NCBI GenBank assembly: GCA_023014485.1
Contig: JAJOZX010000876.1
Location: 976,501 to 1,040,500 of the forward strand
Reading direction: 5' to 3'
Length of the DNA stretch: 64,000 bases
Origin: Bathynomus jamesi
Lineage: Eukaryota; Arthropoda; Malacostraca; Isopoda; Cirolanidae
Under the pieces are notes generated by a model. That model worked only from the letters and a program-made list of their open reading frames with translations, made no database searches and was not told the origin of the DNA. Positions within the stretch are counted from its first letter, which is position 1. Each line of letters begins with the position of its first letter. Shown piece by piece: positions 42,819 through 55,233 of this stretch. A program made the translations under genes and the position numbers.

Positions 42819-43412
42819 TAGTATGAATAGAAAATTATGTGTACAATTACTTTTAACTATTTGCAATAATTTTAAATTAGGGCCTATTTACTTCTCGTAT
42901 AGCTCTGAAAATAATTATAATAATAATAATAATAATAATAATGAACATATTTTTTTGTGTAGAATCTGCATAAATTTAATAATTTATATCTCGTTACCAG
43001 GTTCTCTGTAGCGTCGAAGGCATGAGCTTATTTAAGGCAATTTGTAAAGTCACTTTAGGTATAATTTGTGGATTCAACCAAATTCATTTCGTTGAAGAAA
43101 TTTACTTTCAGCTTTTACATCAAATACAAAGCAATCTCCGCCAAACGGAAACTCAGCCAAAATTAGTGAAGATTCAAAATTTCAAATGAAGGACCGGCTT
43201 TTGGCCTCGAAAAATACGGCAGTAGAAAAAGTTTTATATATATATATATATATATATACACACTTTTTCCGATTTAATCAACAAGGAACGATCCAGTTTT
43301 CCTACCTTTAAAATACTAAATAGCTGTAAGAACTAATACTTAACTAATACTTTTAATAAACTAGAATAATTAAATAACTAAAGAGATAGGATGTGGAATA
43401 TATATACATACA

Positions 43413-43452
<40 letters not shown>

Positions 43453-44641
43453 CTTGTTGATGCGTTGTTGGTTCATTCAGCGATGCACTTAACCGAGGAG
43501 GAGACATTGTGTCCATATGTTTATCTACTTTAATTCAGGCCAACGCTTAGGCCCAAATTTATCCCTATCAAACAAAAGGATTAGTCCGGAATTTCAGTCA
43601 CGAGCTCAATACTTCGTTACTAAGCCAAATGAAGGAACAAATATTCTACCAGATTACGGTACGAAGCAAAGCGGAGTTTGAGGACATTTTCCTAATCAGT
43701 ATCTTGTAATTAATTTTTCGAAAATTAACTCATTTTGAATCCTTAATGAATCAAAGTGCGAACAAAATGGCGACGTATTTAATAAATGAAAGCATATATG
43801 TTAAAAATAAAATAAAACGCAATCAAATAATTAGGAAACATCCCATAATTAGGAAACACACACACACACACATATATATATATTATATATATATAATATA
43901 TATATTATAATATATATATATATTATATATATATATGTGTGTGTGGTGTGTGTTGTGTGTGGGTGAGTGTGGGTGTGGGTGGGTGGGTGTGGGTGTAACT
44001 TAAAGGAGAAAACACTAATTTCAGGTACTTTCGTGTTTTTCAACACCTCATCATCTAGGGAACACACGAAACATTCGTAATTAATTTTCTTTTCTTTTGG
44101 GTGTGTATATCGTTAATTACTTGATGCGTCTCACTCTGAACCTAATTCCAAATTTCATATATATATATATATATCCTCGGAAAAAGTTTACAGAAAAGAA
44201 CATCATATACCATGTAAAAAAAAAAAGTAAGCAAGCCGAACTCCGTTTTAGCTAAACGTTTTTGCCATCCTCTCTTACTCTGTAGTCTGTGTATGCGAGC
44301 GTCAGGCCAGTATAAAGGCGTAAATATACAGTTTTAAGCTGGAAACAAAATAGCGGAGCGCCAAAGTTTAAATTAGAGTAATTCAACGCTGGTACTGAGA
44401 GTGAACGTGGCACGAAAAGCTTCTAATTAAGAATCTCAACTGATGCCATTTATTCCAGGAATTAGAAAACACATTAATATAATTAGCGTCATTATTGTGC
44501 ATGATAGTTAAGCGGCGGAGGAAGCTTTTCCACTGGAATAAGAATTGATGGTAGACTTAATTTAATAGGGGAAAGGAAGGCTATACGACGTGAATGCTAA
44601 TCTCCCAAACAGATTCTCTATATATATATATATATATATAT

Positions 44642-44687
<46 letters not shown>

Positions 44688-44820
44688 TATAAGTTCGTGT
44701 GGATTCAAGTAATGTAATTAACGGATTAAGTAAAAATAAACAAAAAAAATATTCAAACATGTTTCAGATGAAAGAAGAAACGTCTTTATCAGTAAACTTT
44801 TCGACCTTTATTTATTTATC

Positions 44821-44851
<31 letters not shown>

Positions 44852-46046
44852 ATTAAAAGTGCGAAATAGAAGACACACAATATGTCAACAGTTCATCAAA
44901 AAAATATTATTTCGTGATCTAAAATATTTAAGAAGTGATTTTCATCCAGAAATGGTATTTGAATGTGAATTTTTAAAAGGTTTTTGGGAAATTCATAATA
45001 ATTCAACGTTGTAATCTTTGACAATCCGGACAATTAATGGATTTAATGTGAAATGTTACATTTTAAGCTAATATTCTCACCCATGTATACATAATTTCTT
45101 CGCGGACCCCATACCATAACTGAAGGGTCCTCTTCCTCCGATGCAGTTCCTTCACAAAACTATGCAATACAGTGGCTTCATTGACCTGTTTTTTTTAAAA
45201 GGTAAAACGGGTTATTTGTGGAGGTGAGCAGTTTAGAAAACCTTTATTAACCTCCACGTAACAGTATCTGAAAACAAAAATAATGATAATATTCAGTGTG
45301 ACGTCACACTCGGCGTCTATCCTCGCGCAAGAGGTATTAACGGACTATATAGGAAGGACATCAAGGAACTTCAAATGTTGTTTTGCCTCATTTGACGTCA
45401 CGGTGACACGCCATCCAAATGAGGTCAAAATGAGCTCATTAAGGTCACGGTAGAGTTTCGCATTCACCTTTTTTCGAAGACGAAACCACTCGATGAAGGG
45501 CTATTATGCAAATGTATTTAAATCGTGGCAGGTAAGCGAGGTAGTTTTAGTTTTATATTGTAGATTAAGGCGAGTTTAGAGGTAGAACCGTAATTTATCA
45601 GAGAGGAAAGTTGGCCTCCTTAGCGCCGGTTTAAAGAGCCGGACAACTTGCGTCGTAGATCAGATGCGAGAGCCTTCCTCGTATTTATTACATCGTTTAC
45701 CGCACTAAGTACAAGCGCTTAACTACTGCCTTCATTACACGAAATATATGACCGAAGGACTTTATATCTAAATTTGCTTAATTATACACAATGGCTTCTC
45801 AAATTTTTCATTTGGGAAAAGCGAATAAATAAAAACATGTATTTTAGTAATCAAATGTTATTTCAAATAATTTGAAATTCAAAATGAATTTTAAATACTG
45901 TTCAAATTTCTCTTAAAACGTTATACCTACAAGTTTTCTTAGTAACAATAATTATTTCCAAACAATATTGGTTTTTGTTATATATAATATATATATATAT
46001 ATATTATATAAATATATATATATATATTATATATATATATATATAT
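42819..46046. other. non-coding, microsatellite-rich
   Basis: (AAT)n 42913-42941; (TA)n at about 43237-43258, 43415-43449 and 43871-43935 followed by (GT)n; (TA)n about 44617-44686; a 29-bp poly-A at 44821-44849. At about 44700-44830 the minus strand reads CTGATAAAGACGTTTCTTC..GAAACATGTTTG, like the 3' tail of Penelope-type elements. No gene recognised in 44.9-46.0 kb. Confidence 0.5.
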
Positions 46047-46221
46047 AATGATACACACAGACCGTGCATGGAACAAGGAACTCTTCTAGGAAAATTAAAT
46101 CCACTATAGTCCGAATAAGTAATGGTAAATGACAAACACTATAGTTTTTTCTTTTTCATGATGTAAGCCCGACGTGGGCAACGGGTCACTCGCAAAGAGG
46201 TCCAAAAATATAGCTTCCCTC

Positions 46222-46756
46222 ACATCTTCAAGAAAGGGGATCACGAAAGTCCAGGGAACTATCGTCCCATTAGTCTCACTTCAGTTGTAGGTAAATTATT
46301 AGAGGGGATAATAGCTGATAGGATCGTTGACCATTTGGATTCCTACAAGCTGCTTGGGGACTCCCAACATGGGTTTAGACGGCATAGGTCGTGTCTCACC
46401 AATTTGCTCGAGTTTTTCCACGTCATGTTGAGTGAGTATGATAAGAGTAGAGCGATTGATATACTTTATCTCGACTTTCAGAAAGCCTTTGATAAGGTAC
46501 CTCACCGCCGACTAATGGCGAAAGTCCGCGCGCTGGGTATCGGTGGGGAAGTAGGTAGCTGGATTGAAAACTGGCTGAAGAATAGGCGGCAGAGGGTTGT
46601 AAAAGGGGTTAGTTCGGTTGGGCCTCGGTCACTAGTGGGGTTCCTCAGGGTTCCGTTTTGGAGCCGCTGTTGTTTATCATTTACATAAATGATATCGACG
46701 GTGCCTCCTCGGTATGGGCCGCAAGGCCTTTTGAGGTACTTCTTCTCCTTGTAACT
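46222..46756 (+). pseudogene. LINE (CR1-like) RT fragment inserted in the left arm
   Basis: Open frame: IFKKGDHESPGNYRPISLTS, HGFRRHRSCLTNLLEF, ILYLDFQKAFDKVPHRRLMA and WIENWLKNRRQRVVKGVSS. A frameshift at about 46620 precedes TSGVPQGSVLEPLLFIIYIN-D. It then jumps to a short 3' end with two ACTCCTTGTA repeats. The target duplication CTCAC is at 46217-46221 and at 46758-46762 approximately. Both internal deletion and 5' truncation are evident. A third LINE family in the window. Confidence 0.88.
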
Positions 46757-46962
46757 CCTTGTAACTCACCAGCTATCTGCAAAGCAGATAGGATCCAGCT
46801 TTGGAACAGGATCTAGGGTTTAAAGCAGCCTAGCCCCGCTACATTTAGAACCTCAATATAAGCAAAAGACTCGCTGCCTTCACGTCGTATTGAATACATC
46901 AAAGAAAAAGGGGTAACTATTATATTTTTAGCCAAAAACCCATCATGAAATGGACATGTTAT

Positions 46963-47057
46963 GTCTCTGGATTATTGACTGGATTCTCTGGATTATTGAC
47001 TGGATTCTCTGGATCATTGACTGGATTCTCTGGATTCATTGACTGGATTCTCTGGAT
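46963..47057 (+). repeat. 21-bp minisatellite, about 4.5 copies
   Basis: Unit CTCTGGATTATTGACTGGATT repeated with small changes. Confidence 0.9.
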
Positions 47058-47765
47058 CTGATATATTTGCATGTCCGTTATAAATAGATATAGAATGTAA
47101 CATATTTGTGGATAGTAGTCTATTATGACTTGCTCCTCTGGACCGAGAGATTCTATCTTTAGTTTTAAAACCGATAATTAATTATTTTTAAATGATAATT
47201 ATTTAGTTTCGTAAAAATTGGTCGTTGCCAATTTACCGGCAGTTTTTAAATAAGTTTCTTATGTTCTTGTGGTTCGGAACCCACGTAAAATTGTAGGTCC
47301 CCTCCGCCACCACGGAGGACATACACAATACACGATTACGAACACAGTTAGGTAGACCAGCCATGAGTGGATCCTAGAGTCTTTGTTGGTCTGAAACATT
47401 ATAACATTAAGTTTTGGTTTTTGGCTAAAAATATAATAGTTACCCCTTTTTCTTTGGTGTATTGAATCCGACGTGAAGGCAGCGAGTCTTTTGCTTTATT
47501 AGGTTCTAAAGTCGCGGGGCTAGGCTGCTTTAAACCCTAGATCCTGTCCCAAAGCTGGATCCCATCTGCTTTGCAGATAGCTGGTGAGGGAAGCTATATT
47601 TTTGGGACCTCTTTGCGAGTGACCCGTTGCCCACGTCGGGGCTAACATCATGAAAAAGAAAAAACTATAGTGTTTGTCATTTATCATTACTTATTCAGAC
47701 TATAGTGGATTTAATTTTCCTAGAAGAGTTCCTTGTTGCATGCACGGTCTGTGTGTATCATAAAA

Positions 47766-47795
47766 ACCTCAGGGAATCATTCTGAGTTCATTCCC

Positions 47796-47833
<38 letters not shown>

Positions 47834-48230
47834 TATATATATATAACCCCATTCTGCCCATACGCCCATTTCAGGGTATGAGCAGCTCGTAGCAGCATTG
47901 GCAACTGACTGACGAAGCTTCCGTGAGTAGTTCATCATTACTAAAATCACCTGTGCTCTTTGTTATCATACATCAATATCAATATCTGTATTCATTGTTT
48001 ATGCTATTTTCTTCAGTTTGTATGAAGACACTCGTAGTTATTATCATATATTAAGGTTTTAATTTTAATGGTTTTAATATTGTATTGATGTAACTTTCAC
48101 TTTTCAATTTTGTTTTAAGGTTTTAAGACTTAACTCACTGATGATGACAAAAGATTTGTCGAAACGTCTGATGTACAAATAAATGAAAATGTTTGCCGTT
48201 GTGTTGATTCTTCTTTTCATATATATATAT
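47766..48230 (+). repeat. Penelope-type 3' tail with hammerhead-like motif
   Basis: After (TA)n (about 47800-47844) comes AT-rich sequence ending in CTGATGATGACAAAAGATTT then GTCGAAACGTCTGATGTAC (48138-48176), AAATAAATGAAAATG and (TA)n. CTGATGA-stem(GACAAA/TTTGTC)-GAAAC is the core layout of hammerhead ribozymes reported in Penelope-like elements. The flanking stem I is not evident, so activity is doubtful. Confidence 0.45.
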
Positions 48231-48833
48231 ATATATACGATTACGTGTGGCGATGGAAAATGAAGCTGATCATAATAGCCTGAATTGTATCGAAAATTGA
48301 ATGTAGATCGTGAAAAAAATTAATTCTTTTTCCTTACGGAATAACTTCATTCTTTTACTGATTCGACTTCACACGTCGAATCTTCGAGAACAATTCAACG
48401 TTGCATTTGATCATCAACAATGCACGGAAGGTGTCAACGCCCAAGCCCGCCCGCATGTCCTAGTAGAATTTCCCGCGGTGGAGTAAACACATTCAACCGA
48501 GGTCGCTGTGACTCCAAGATACTGGCGCGATAAGTCTTTCAGGGGAGGTAGTTCTTGTAAAGACGCCAGTATTCCAGAGGGTTGGAAGAATGGGGCAGTA
48601 GTTCCTCCCTTACGTAATTGTCAACGTCATCTTCAAGTACATTTTACTGGGTAGTCTTCGGCACGAAAAAAAATATAAAAATATCCATGCAATCGAGTTT
48701 TCCTCCGGTTGACCGCCATGATTGCGAGTACGACTACATGCTTCGCTGCAAACCACAATAACGATCGCGATTACTGGAATAATATGCAATCACTACAAAT
48801 GTAATCGATTACACAGAGTAAGCGTTCCAGCTC

Positions 48834-48881
<48 letters not shown>

Positions 48882-49127
48882 CAAAGGTAAAATAAATAGA
48901 CACCTTTTGTTTTTCCATACTTTTTGATTCGATAATAAAAGTTAATAAATAATAGCATATTTATTGAATGAATATATTTAGAATCGTGCTGTTTTCCCCT
49001 TTGCATTATGTAAAGGTGACACACGTTCTGGCATTCCATTGATGAGCTTTGTCATTTGTTCTTGAGGACAATCATCGTGGTGTCTATTTACTTTTGCCAA
49101 CTAATCTTGGTAACCTTGGTTTTGCTT
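48231..49127. other. non-coding
   Basis: G/C-balanced patch 48400-48560 without coding character; (TA)n 48837-48878. No gene recognised. Confidence 0.45.
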
Positions 49128-49320
49128 CCGCCCGAATTGTTCATTCTGACGAAGGTCAAGCTTGTCACTCCATCTTAGACCTACAGTTTAATGTGGAATC
49201 CGAACCACGCCCCACCACGGGCGGTCAGAAATTACAAAGTCCTCGCTCGGATTCCATTTCACTGCCTCCTGATCAGCAGTCCAGCGTCTTAACTACTAGG
49301 CTATCCAGGGTACCCATTTA
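49128..49320 (-). repeat. tRNA-derived SINE sharing the LINE 3' tail
   Basis: Minus strand: tRNA-like GGATAGCCTAGTAGTTAAGA, GGTTCGGATTCCAC (B-box-like, about 49191-49204), CATTAAACTGTAGGTCTAAG. It then has GACAAGCTTGACCTTCG and a CAAGGTTACCAAG end. The GACAAGCTTGACCTTCG block is the 3' end of the LINE copies at 1484 and 39034. Confidence 0.7.
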
Positions 49321-49334
49321 CCTACCAGCCAATT

Positions 49335-49462
49335 TTTATTGTGTGGAAGTATGAACAGCTGGGTTTTGCTGCGCGTCGCCTGCCGTCACCTGGTCTGGAT
49401 CCCGGGGCCGATGGCTTCGTAGTCAGCGATACTAACCACACCACCACCGAGGCGTGTGTACA
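49335..49462 (-). repeat. second SINE-like tRNA-derived fragment
   Basis: Minus strand: GGTGGTGTGGTTAGTATCGC TGACTACGAAGCCATCGG, then CCCGGGATCCAGACC, resembling a tRNA A-box/B-box pair. (CA)n and (TA)n lie beyond it (49458-49535). Confidence 0.5.
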
Positions 49463-49493
49463 CACACACACACACACACACGCACACACAGAT

Positions 49494-49535
<42 letters not shown>

Positions 49536-49541
<6 letters not shown>

Positions 49542-50051
49542 GATGCTTGCACGTGATATTCTAGCTCAGTGGTTCCCAATCAGTGGCACCTTTAACAATT
49601 GTTTGTCTTTCCTTGACCATGAGGAGTTCGAAAGGCAATATGTTGTTCACAACATGGACACAGAGCTTGACAACAGTAATTCCATACAAATAAATTAAAT
49701 ATATTAAAGCTTATATATGCCCAAGCTAATTACCCTAAATTAATAACATTAACAACATACATCATCAATCGCACTTACATTAATATAAAACTGTACACAG
49801 AAACAGGTTACGTTGTGTCCTAGTTTGACTAAACTAAGGATCAAATTTCATCCTTAGTTTTTTTCGCTCTTAAAGCAGCAATGCACCAAACAATTTTTAC
49901 TTTGGGCCAGTTCCAGATGTAGTGGGTAGGCAGGAAAGGGGGAGGCTTCACTTCCAATTTTGACTATGGCCTCCAAATTTATTGCTAATGTTGATCGTAA
50001 AAATTTTTGTAAATTATGGTGACTGTTAACAAACTTAGGCAAAATATAGTA
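49536..50051. other. non-coding
   Basis: AT-rich, with a short inverted word (AAACTAAGGATCAAATTTCATCCTTAGTTT, 49833-49862). No gene recognised. Confidence 0.4.
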
Positions 50052-50160
50052 AAATTTTTAGGAGCAATCCAAGAATAAGCACCCCCAAATCAATTTAGGG
50101 TGCTTTTTCTTAGATTGGGGTCGAACGAGGGTGCTTATTCTTGGATTGCTCTAAAATTTA
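50052..50160. repeat. hairpin repeat AGCAATCCAAGAATAAGCACCC
   Basis: Arms 50061-50084 and 50129-50152 extend outward through AAATTTTTAG/CTAAAATTT. A third copy of one arm with its inner flank (TTGGATTGGGGTCTAACTGG) is at about 50373-50445, and a 43-bp tandem duplication lies at about 50291-50365. Confidence 0.85.
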
Positions 50161-50811
50161 TAAGTATAAACTATAAAATAAGTATAAGTAAAAACTATAA
50201 GTTTACAGTTTTTCAATATTCAGTCTTATTTCAATATTTTTATTTTAATTATGTTGTTCTAATTTTTTTTTATTGCAATATCGTTCGTAAACATTAAAAT
50301 ATATTTTTATAAATTTTATATGTTAACATTAAAATATATTTTTAAAAAATTTTATATGTTAAAATCCTTTAATTTGGATTGGGGTCTAACTGGGGTGCTT
50401 TTTCTTGTATTGGGGACTTTTGGGTGCTTATTCTTGGATTGCTCCAATTTTTATATAAATAGTACTGAATAACATAAAAAAATAGACCATTTTTTATGAC
50501 GAATAATATAGCCTCGCACAAGTTCATTATCTTACGTAACAGCGCACAAGTTTTAACATATAGAATTTAGGCTAAACTGCTCACGCGCCACTGTCGTTTC
50601 AGATCACCCCAGGCTTTTCAACCAATGGTATTCTGGATTTTTATTAACGTCAAAACGCGCCTTTAATTTTGACCAATGGCGCACTTGTGCACACCAGACC
50701 ACTAAAATAATTGTTTGGACGTCAATATCATAAATTATAATAATTTTAGTTACCATATAAATTGACCATATAATAATGGGTTCATTCGGATACTTAATTA
50801 ATATAAAACAG

Positions 50812-51014
50812 GGAGCTATTGAAGAATAGGGACCCCAGCCTTCTTTAGTTAGCTTTATGAGGCTAACTAATGAAAATATCATGACCTAACCTAACCAATC
50901 GCCAAGGCCGTACAGTTAACCTAACGATTGGTTAGGTTAGGTCGTGATATTTTCATTAGTTAGCCTTATAAGCCCAACTAAAGAAGGCTAGGGTCCCTAT
51001 TCTTCAATAGCTCC
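50812..51014. mobile_element. palindromic MITE, 8-bp target duplication (TAAAACAG)
   Basis: Ends GGAGCTATTGAAGAATAGGG / reverse, flanked by identical TAAAACAG (50804-50811, 51015-51022). The centre is the GGTTAGGTTA..GATATTTTC hairpin core also found at 35.7, 36.0, 53.0 and 56.7 kb. The 8-bp duplication suggests a hAT-type mobiliser. Confidence 0.88.
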
Positions 51015-51022
51015 TAAAACAG

Positions 51023-51834
51023 TTAGGGTTAATTAAAACGTTTGATATGATATATTTAAAATGTCTCTCTAGTTCTAGGAACGAGTACTAAACGAATTTA
51101 AGAAAATTTGACTGGACGTGCAATGATAACTGAAAACCTATAATTCTGAGAGGCACTATAAAACAGAGATCGCACTGCAGATGAGCGAGAGTTTGAAAGA
51201 GTCGAGGAGACAGAGAAAGGACGAACGAAGATCGAGAGAAGATCTTGTCGGAGCTCCTTTTTCATTTTGCTAAAATAATTTTATCTTAAATGAAGTCTGG
51301 GATAAGTGGGCATATATTGAGCATGAAATCCAGTTGCAAAAATCCGTTTAATCATTCCCCGGCGAGGTGAATTCCAGCGTCCCTAGGATTTCCATTTTCG
51401 ATCATTTATATAATGTAACGTAAAGTTTAGCTTTAATCTGTAAACATAAGATTAGAACTTAAAACATTTTCGTGTTTAATATCACCAGTTGGAGTTATAG
51501 TTTTATTTCTATATATAGTGACAATGACACTGAGTAATAAACTGATCTAGACGTGACATTATTTATATACGACATTAAAAAGAAAATAAATTTTGTGGTA
51601 CAACCGATTCCTTTGCCGAATGCTGCGAACAAGTCGAGGCTTCGGTTTTCAGCGTATGGGTTTTCGCTGACAAGGTGATCCCATTTCTCCAAATCATCGA
51701 CGAATCTTGGAAGTGTTATCGGCAAACGTTGAATATATTATCCCCAGAAATACATATTAAACATATACTGTACTGTATTACATTATTATACACAAGATTG
51801 TTTATGCCAAGGTTAGGCATACGCTAGGTTATTT
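51023..51834. other. mostly non-coding; weak exon-like frame
   Basis: On the minus strand 51610-51725 reads PRFVDDLEKWDHLVSENPYA then ENRSLDLFAAFGKG, with better codon balance than its surroundings. No start, family or clear splice pair could be confirmed, so it is at best a candidate exon or a relic. Confidence 0.25.
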
Positions 51835-52038
51835 GCCGTTCAAAAATTACGTAACGCTATTTTGGCTAAAACTTGACACCTCCATCCCCTTATAACGTTC
51901 CGTAACGCTAGACCAGACACCCCCTATTAGGGGTTACAGAACATCTTAGTGGGTGTCTGGTCTAGCGTTACGGAACGTTACAAGGGAGTGGGGGTGTCAA
52001 GTTTTAGCAAAAATAGCGTTACGTAATTTTTGAACGGC
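51835..52038. mobile_element. palindromic MITE (GCCGTTCAAAAATTACGTAA)
   Basis: Arms of about 85 bp (GCCGTTCAAAAATTACGTAA, CTAGACCAGACACCC inward) around a centre of about 30 bp. Non-coding. The target duplication was not resolved. Confidence 0.88.
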
Positions 52039-52447
52039 CCCTTAGGTGGTTAGTGCATGCTTGGCTAGTAATTTCTCACGATAGGCATTTTCTCTACAAA
52101 CCGATCTCATTGAGACCGCCGACCAGATTTTCAGTTTTGGTCCGTCAGAGCGATTTCTCGTCTAAAATGGGTATAAGTTTGGTCAAGCGGTACTTGAGAT
52201 GAGGTGGGAATTTCAAGTTATATCGGAAACAAACTTAAGGTCCCCATTCCGTGATTTAGATTTTGAAATTGGACTTTAATAAAAAAATTATGATCTACCC
52301 CAATTAAAAAAAATTAAGGCAAAAGGTGTTTCGAATGATATCTAATTCGGTTAGATCATTACCCTCAGCCTCCAAACCCCGTGACCCGGTGGTACGCCTT
52401 TACTTTAGTGGTTTCACTTCGTAGGTAAGTATAGTACTTGGGCCAAA

Positions 52448-52532
52448 ATTTAGAGAACTACTATATGAAATATAATTTAGAGAACCACTATATGAAATAT
52501 AATTTAGAGAACCACTATATGAAATATAATTA
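52448..52532 (+). repeat. 27-28-bp tandem repeat, three copies
   Basis: Unit TTTAGAGAACCACTATATGA AATATAA. Confidence 0.9.
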
Positions 52533-52892
52533 TTCATTTTCCTTTCGCTGGGTGCTAATTTTTTAATGCATTTTTTTAAACAGTGTAAAGCATAATATTT
52601 TACTCCTTGTCAGTTGTCTGCATTCCGACATTCTTATGCATTTAAATTTGTGTCTTTATCTCGCCTTCATTTTTGTAGAATGACGCAGTTTTAAATTTTG
52701 TTCATACACATGCTACGCACATGCACACACGCACCTTCTGACCTTCGACTTCTACACCCATTACATCATCTCATGACGACTCGCCCTTATATGGCGTTAA
52801 TAGTGTGCATTTTCCGTAGAATTATTCTTATAAAAAATCGAGTGTTCCTTGGAGTTTCGTTGACAGTGTGAACGTGTTTGGAGCAAATATTC

Positions 52893-53104
52893 GGTGCTAC
52901 TGTAGTATGCGGTCTACCTACGATTCGGCGGTCTACCTTTCAATTATAGCTTCTTATCTTGTTTACTAATTGTTTGTTTACATCCCATTGTCAATCGCCC
53001 TTGACGATTGGTTAGGTTTAGTCATGATATTTTCGTTAGTTTTAACGAAAATATCATGATTAAACCTAACCAATCGTAGGTAGACCGCATACTACAGTAG
53101 CACC
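52893..53104. mobile_element. palindromic MITE, 8-bp target duplication (AAATATTC)
   Basis: Terminal repeats GGTGCTACTGTAGTATGCGG and inverse are flanked by identical AAATATTC (52885-52892, 53105-53112). The right half contains the shared hairpin core (about 52998-53075). The outer ends differ from those of the 50.8-kb element. Confidence 0.9.
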
Positions 53105-53112
53105 AAATATTC

Positions 53113-54500
53113 CTTGTTCTCAGTGTTTGGTGTAATTCCTCATTCCATTTTCTACTCAAGGTACAAGGAACAAATTTCAGAACAGTTTCATTGAGCATAT
53201 TGGTTGAAAGTAAGCAAATCACAACACAAAATGAAATGACTCAAAATGGATAGTTTATTTTTATCAACAAAAAGATACCTAATTCTTGTTTTGGAAATTT
53301 TCCGAAAAAAAATAAATGACTGACTGGAGGATTCCGTTAAAGTAAGCAAAACTAGTATGAACATTCAGTACAAGTGGAATTCCTTTTTAAAGTTGGTAGG
53401 AATTCCATGAATAGAGTTATTGAAGCTATTGTTCCTTGTTCCAAGAGCAGTGTGAATACTGAACTCTCATTCTGCTATCTAGAATTTTGTATATAACTTA
53501 TAGAGAACTGGTTAGATATGAAACAAAATGATTGTATGTTAAGAAGAGTTACCAACTTTTAAATTTTAAAAACAGGAGATTTAGAACGCAACCTTATCTT
53601 TTTCTATACGCCCAAGGCTCGGCTGCCGAGTCGACCCGAACGGTAGTAATTAAGCATTACCATTTAATTATTTGCAGACGCTTATTAGCCGCATGTTTGG
53701 TTCCTGAACGACCTCCTTACTAAATAATATATGAAATCGAGTTTAAAAAAGAAGTTTTCAAATTTTATTTTTATATAAACTGAAGGCCGAAAGTTTCGTC
53801 TCCGATTTTACTTGGAAAATAAAACCGGAGGCTATCAACGAAAACCGGAGAGTTGGGAAATGTTGGGAAACACTGAAATACAAACAACAAAAAACAAAAC
53901 AGTCCTTAGTCAGAAAGAATACATTACATAAAGTACACACCACATCCATATATAGGTTTACACAATGCTGCCATTAAGATTTAATTTTGTATTGTAGCGG
54001 CAAGTAGTCTAATCAGAGAATTCTTAAAATAACTGAATATGCCGTTGGAAAACATGGGAGTTTTTCAGGCCAAAATCTGGGATTCATTTAAATTTTTACA
54101 AAAGAAAATAAGAAAATAAACAGAAGTAATGGAAAATAAAATAAAGTTCCATTTAATTAATTCTGTCATTACAAAACTGAGATAATCGTAGAAATAATAG
54201 AGAAACAGAAGTGGTAAACAATAAAAGTTGAAATACCAATAATAATTATTGCAAATGAAAAATGATAAAATTTTAAAGTAATAGAAATACAGATATATGA
54301 GGCACATTATATACGGCGTATTATAATGGAAACTTTCATAATAAAGTATAATTATACAACTTGTAATTGCACCCTATTTAAACTGTGAATTTTGTATATT
54401 TAAGAGGCCTTTGTGATTTTTGAAAAAGAGATTGCGATTTTTTGTTTAGTGAAATTTACAAATTCCAATAGGTACACATATACATACATACACACATACA

Positions 54501-54546
<46 letters not shown>

Positions 54547-54554
54547 GCACATGC

Positions 54555-54585
<31 letters not shown>

Positions 54586-54599
54586 GGTGTATATAACTG
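53113..54599. other. non-coding, with (TA)n
   Basis: AT-rich; (TA)n at about 54501-54544 and 54559-54585. Open frames here are composed of low-complexity sequence. No gene recognised. Confidence 0.5.
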
Positions 54600-54720
54600 C
54601 GATGTACACTCCCCTGCGATAGTTCTGCTCCACCCTCTCCGAGATTTGGTAACAACGCAGTCCCACTTAAACCCCAGTCACCCACCTTCACTCTCTCCCT
54701 CTCCTCCTCCCCCTCTCAGC
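54600..54720 (+). repeat. LINE 3' UTR-like repeat, copy 1
   Basis: GATAGTTCTGCTCCACCCTC TCCGAGAT..AACAACGCAGTCCC and a (C/T)-rich end match the reverse complement of about 58720-58860, which follows an RT C-terminus. Confidence 0.65.
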
Positions 54721-55233
54721 TGTTGTTTTGGAATACTTTTATTTTTTTGAAAACCAATGACAGAATAAATATATTGTTCACTGTAGTTTTGGCACTGGTA
54801 ATGCTAGGACGACTATGTATTTTATTCATGCATTATTCCTAAATTTAGAAAATAGAGTAGTTAGGTTATTTCACAAACGTGAGGTACTTTAAAAACTTTC
54901 GATCATAGGATTTTGATGTGGCCATGTTATAGTTAAAGTGTAAGATAAATTGTAGTATCGACTTTTCCTCCAGGTAATAACATTTCTGTTTAAAGTCTAT
55001 GCATCATCAACGAATGATTATCCAGGAAAAGGTCTATCCATGGAGAAGTAACGTTAACAACATAGTTCAATTTTTTATTGCCAAAATAAACATGAATCAA
55101 GTAAATTTAGGGATTTTCTTAAGAACATACAAAACATAATGTTCAAATTATAAGGAAATGACAATTGTTCAAGTAAATAAGTATATACTCGTATTTACTA
55201 CATCACAACCATAACAATATTATACACAATTAC
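54721..55233. other. non-coding
   Basis: AT-rich; the second half may be the 3' flank of the Tc1 remnant. Nothing else recognised. Confidence 0.4.

Larger units (their letters stand above)
46047..47765. mobile_element. large inverted-repeat (fold-back) element with a nested LINE
   Basis: Right arm 47405-47765 is the reverse complement of the left arm, which is split into 46047-46221 and 46757-46945 by a LINE fragment. Shared words include GATACACACAGACCGTGCAT, AACGGGTCACTCGCAAAGAG and GTTTAAAGCAGCCTAGCCCC. The 460-bp centre contains a 21-bp minisatellite. No transposase found; class unknown. Confidence 0.85.
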
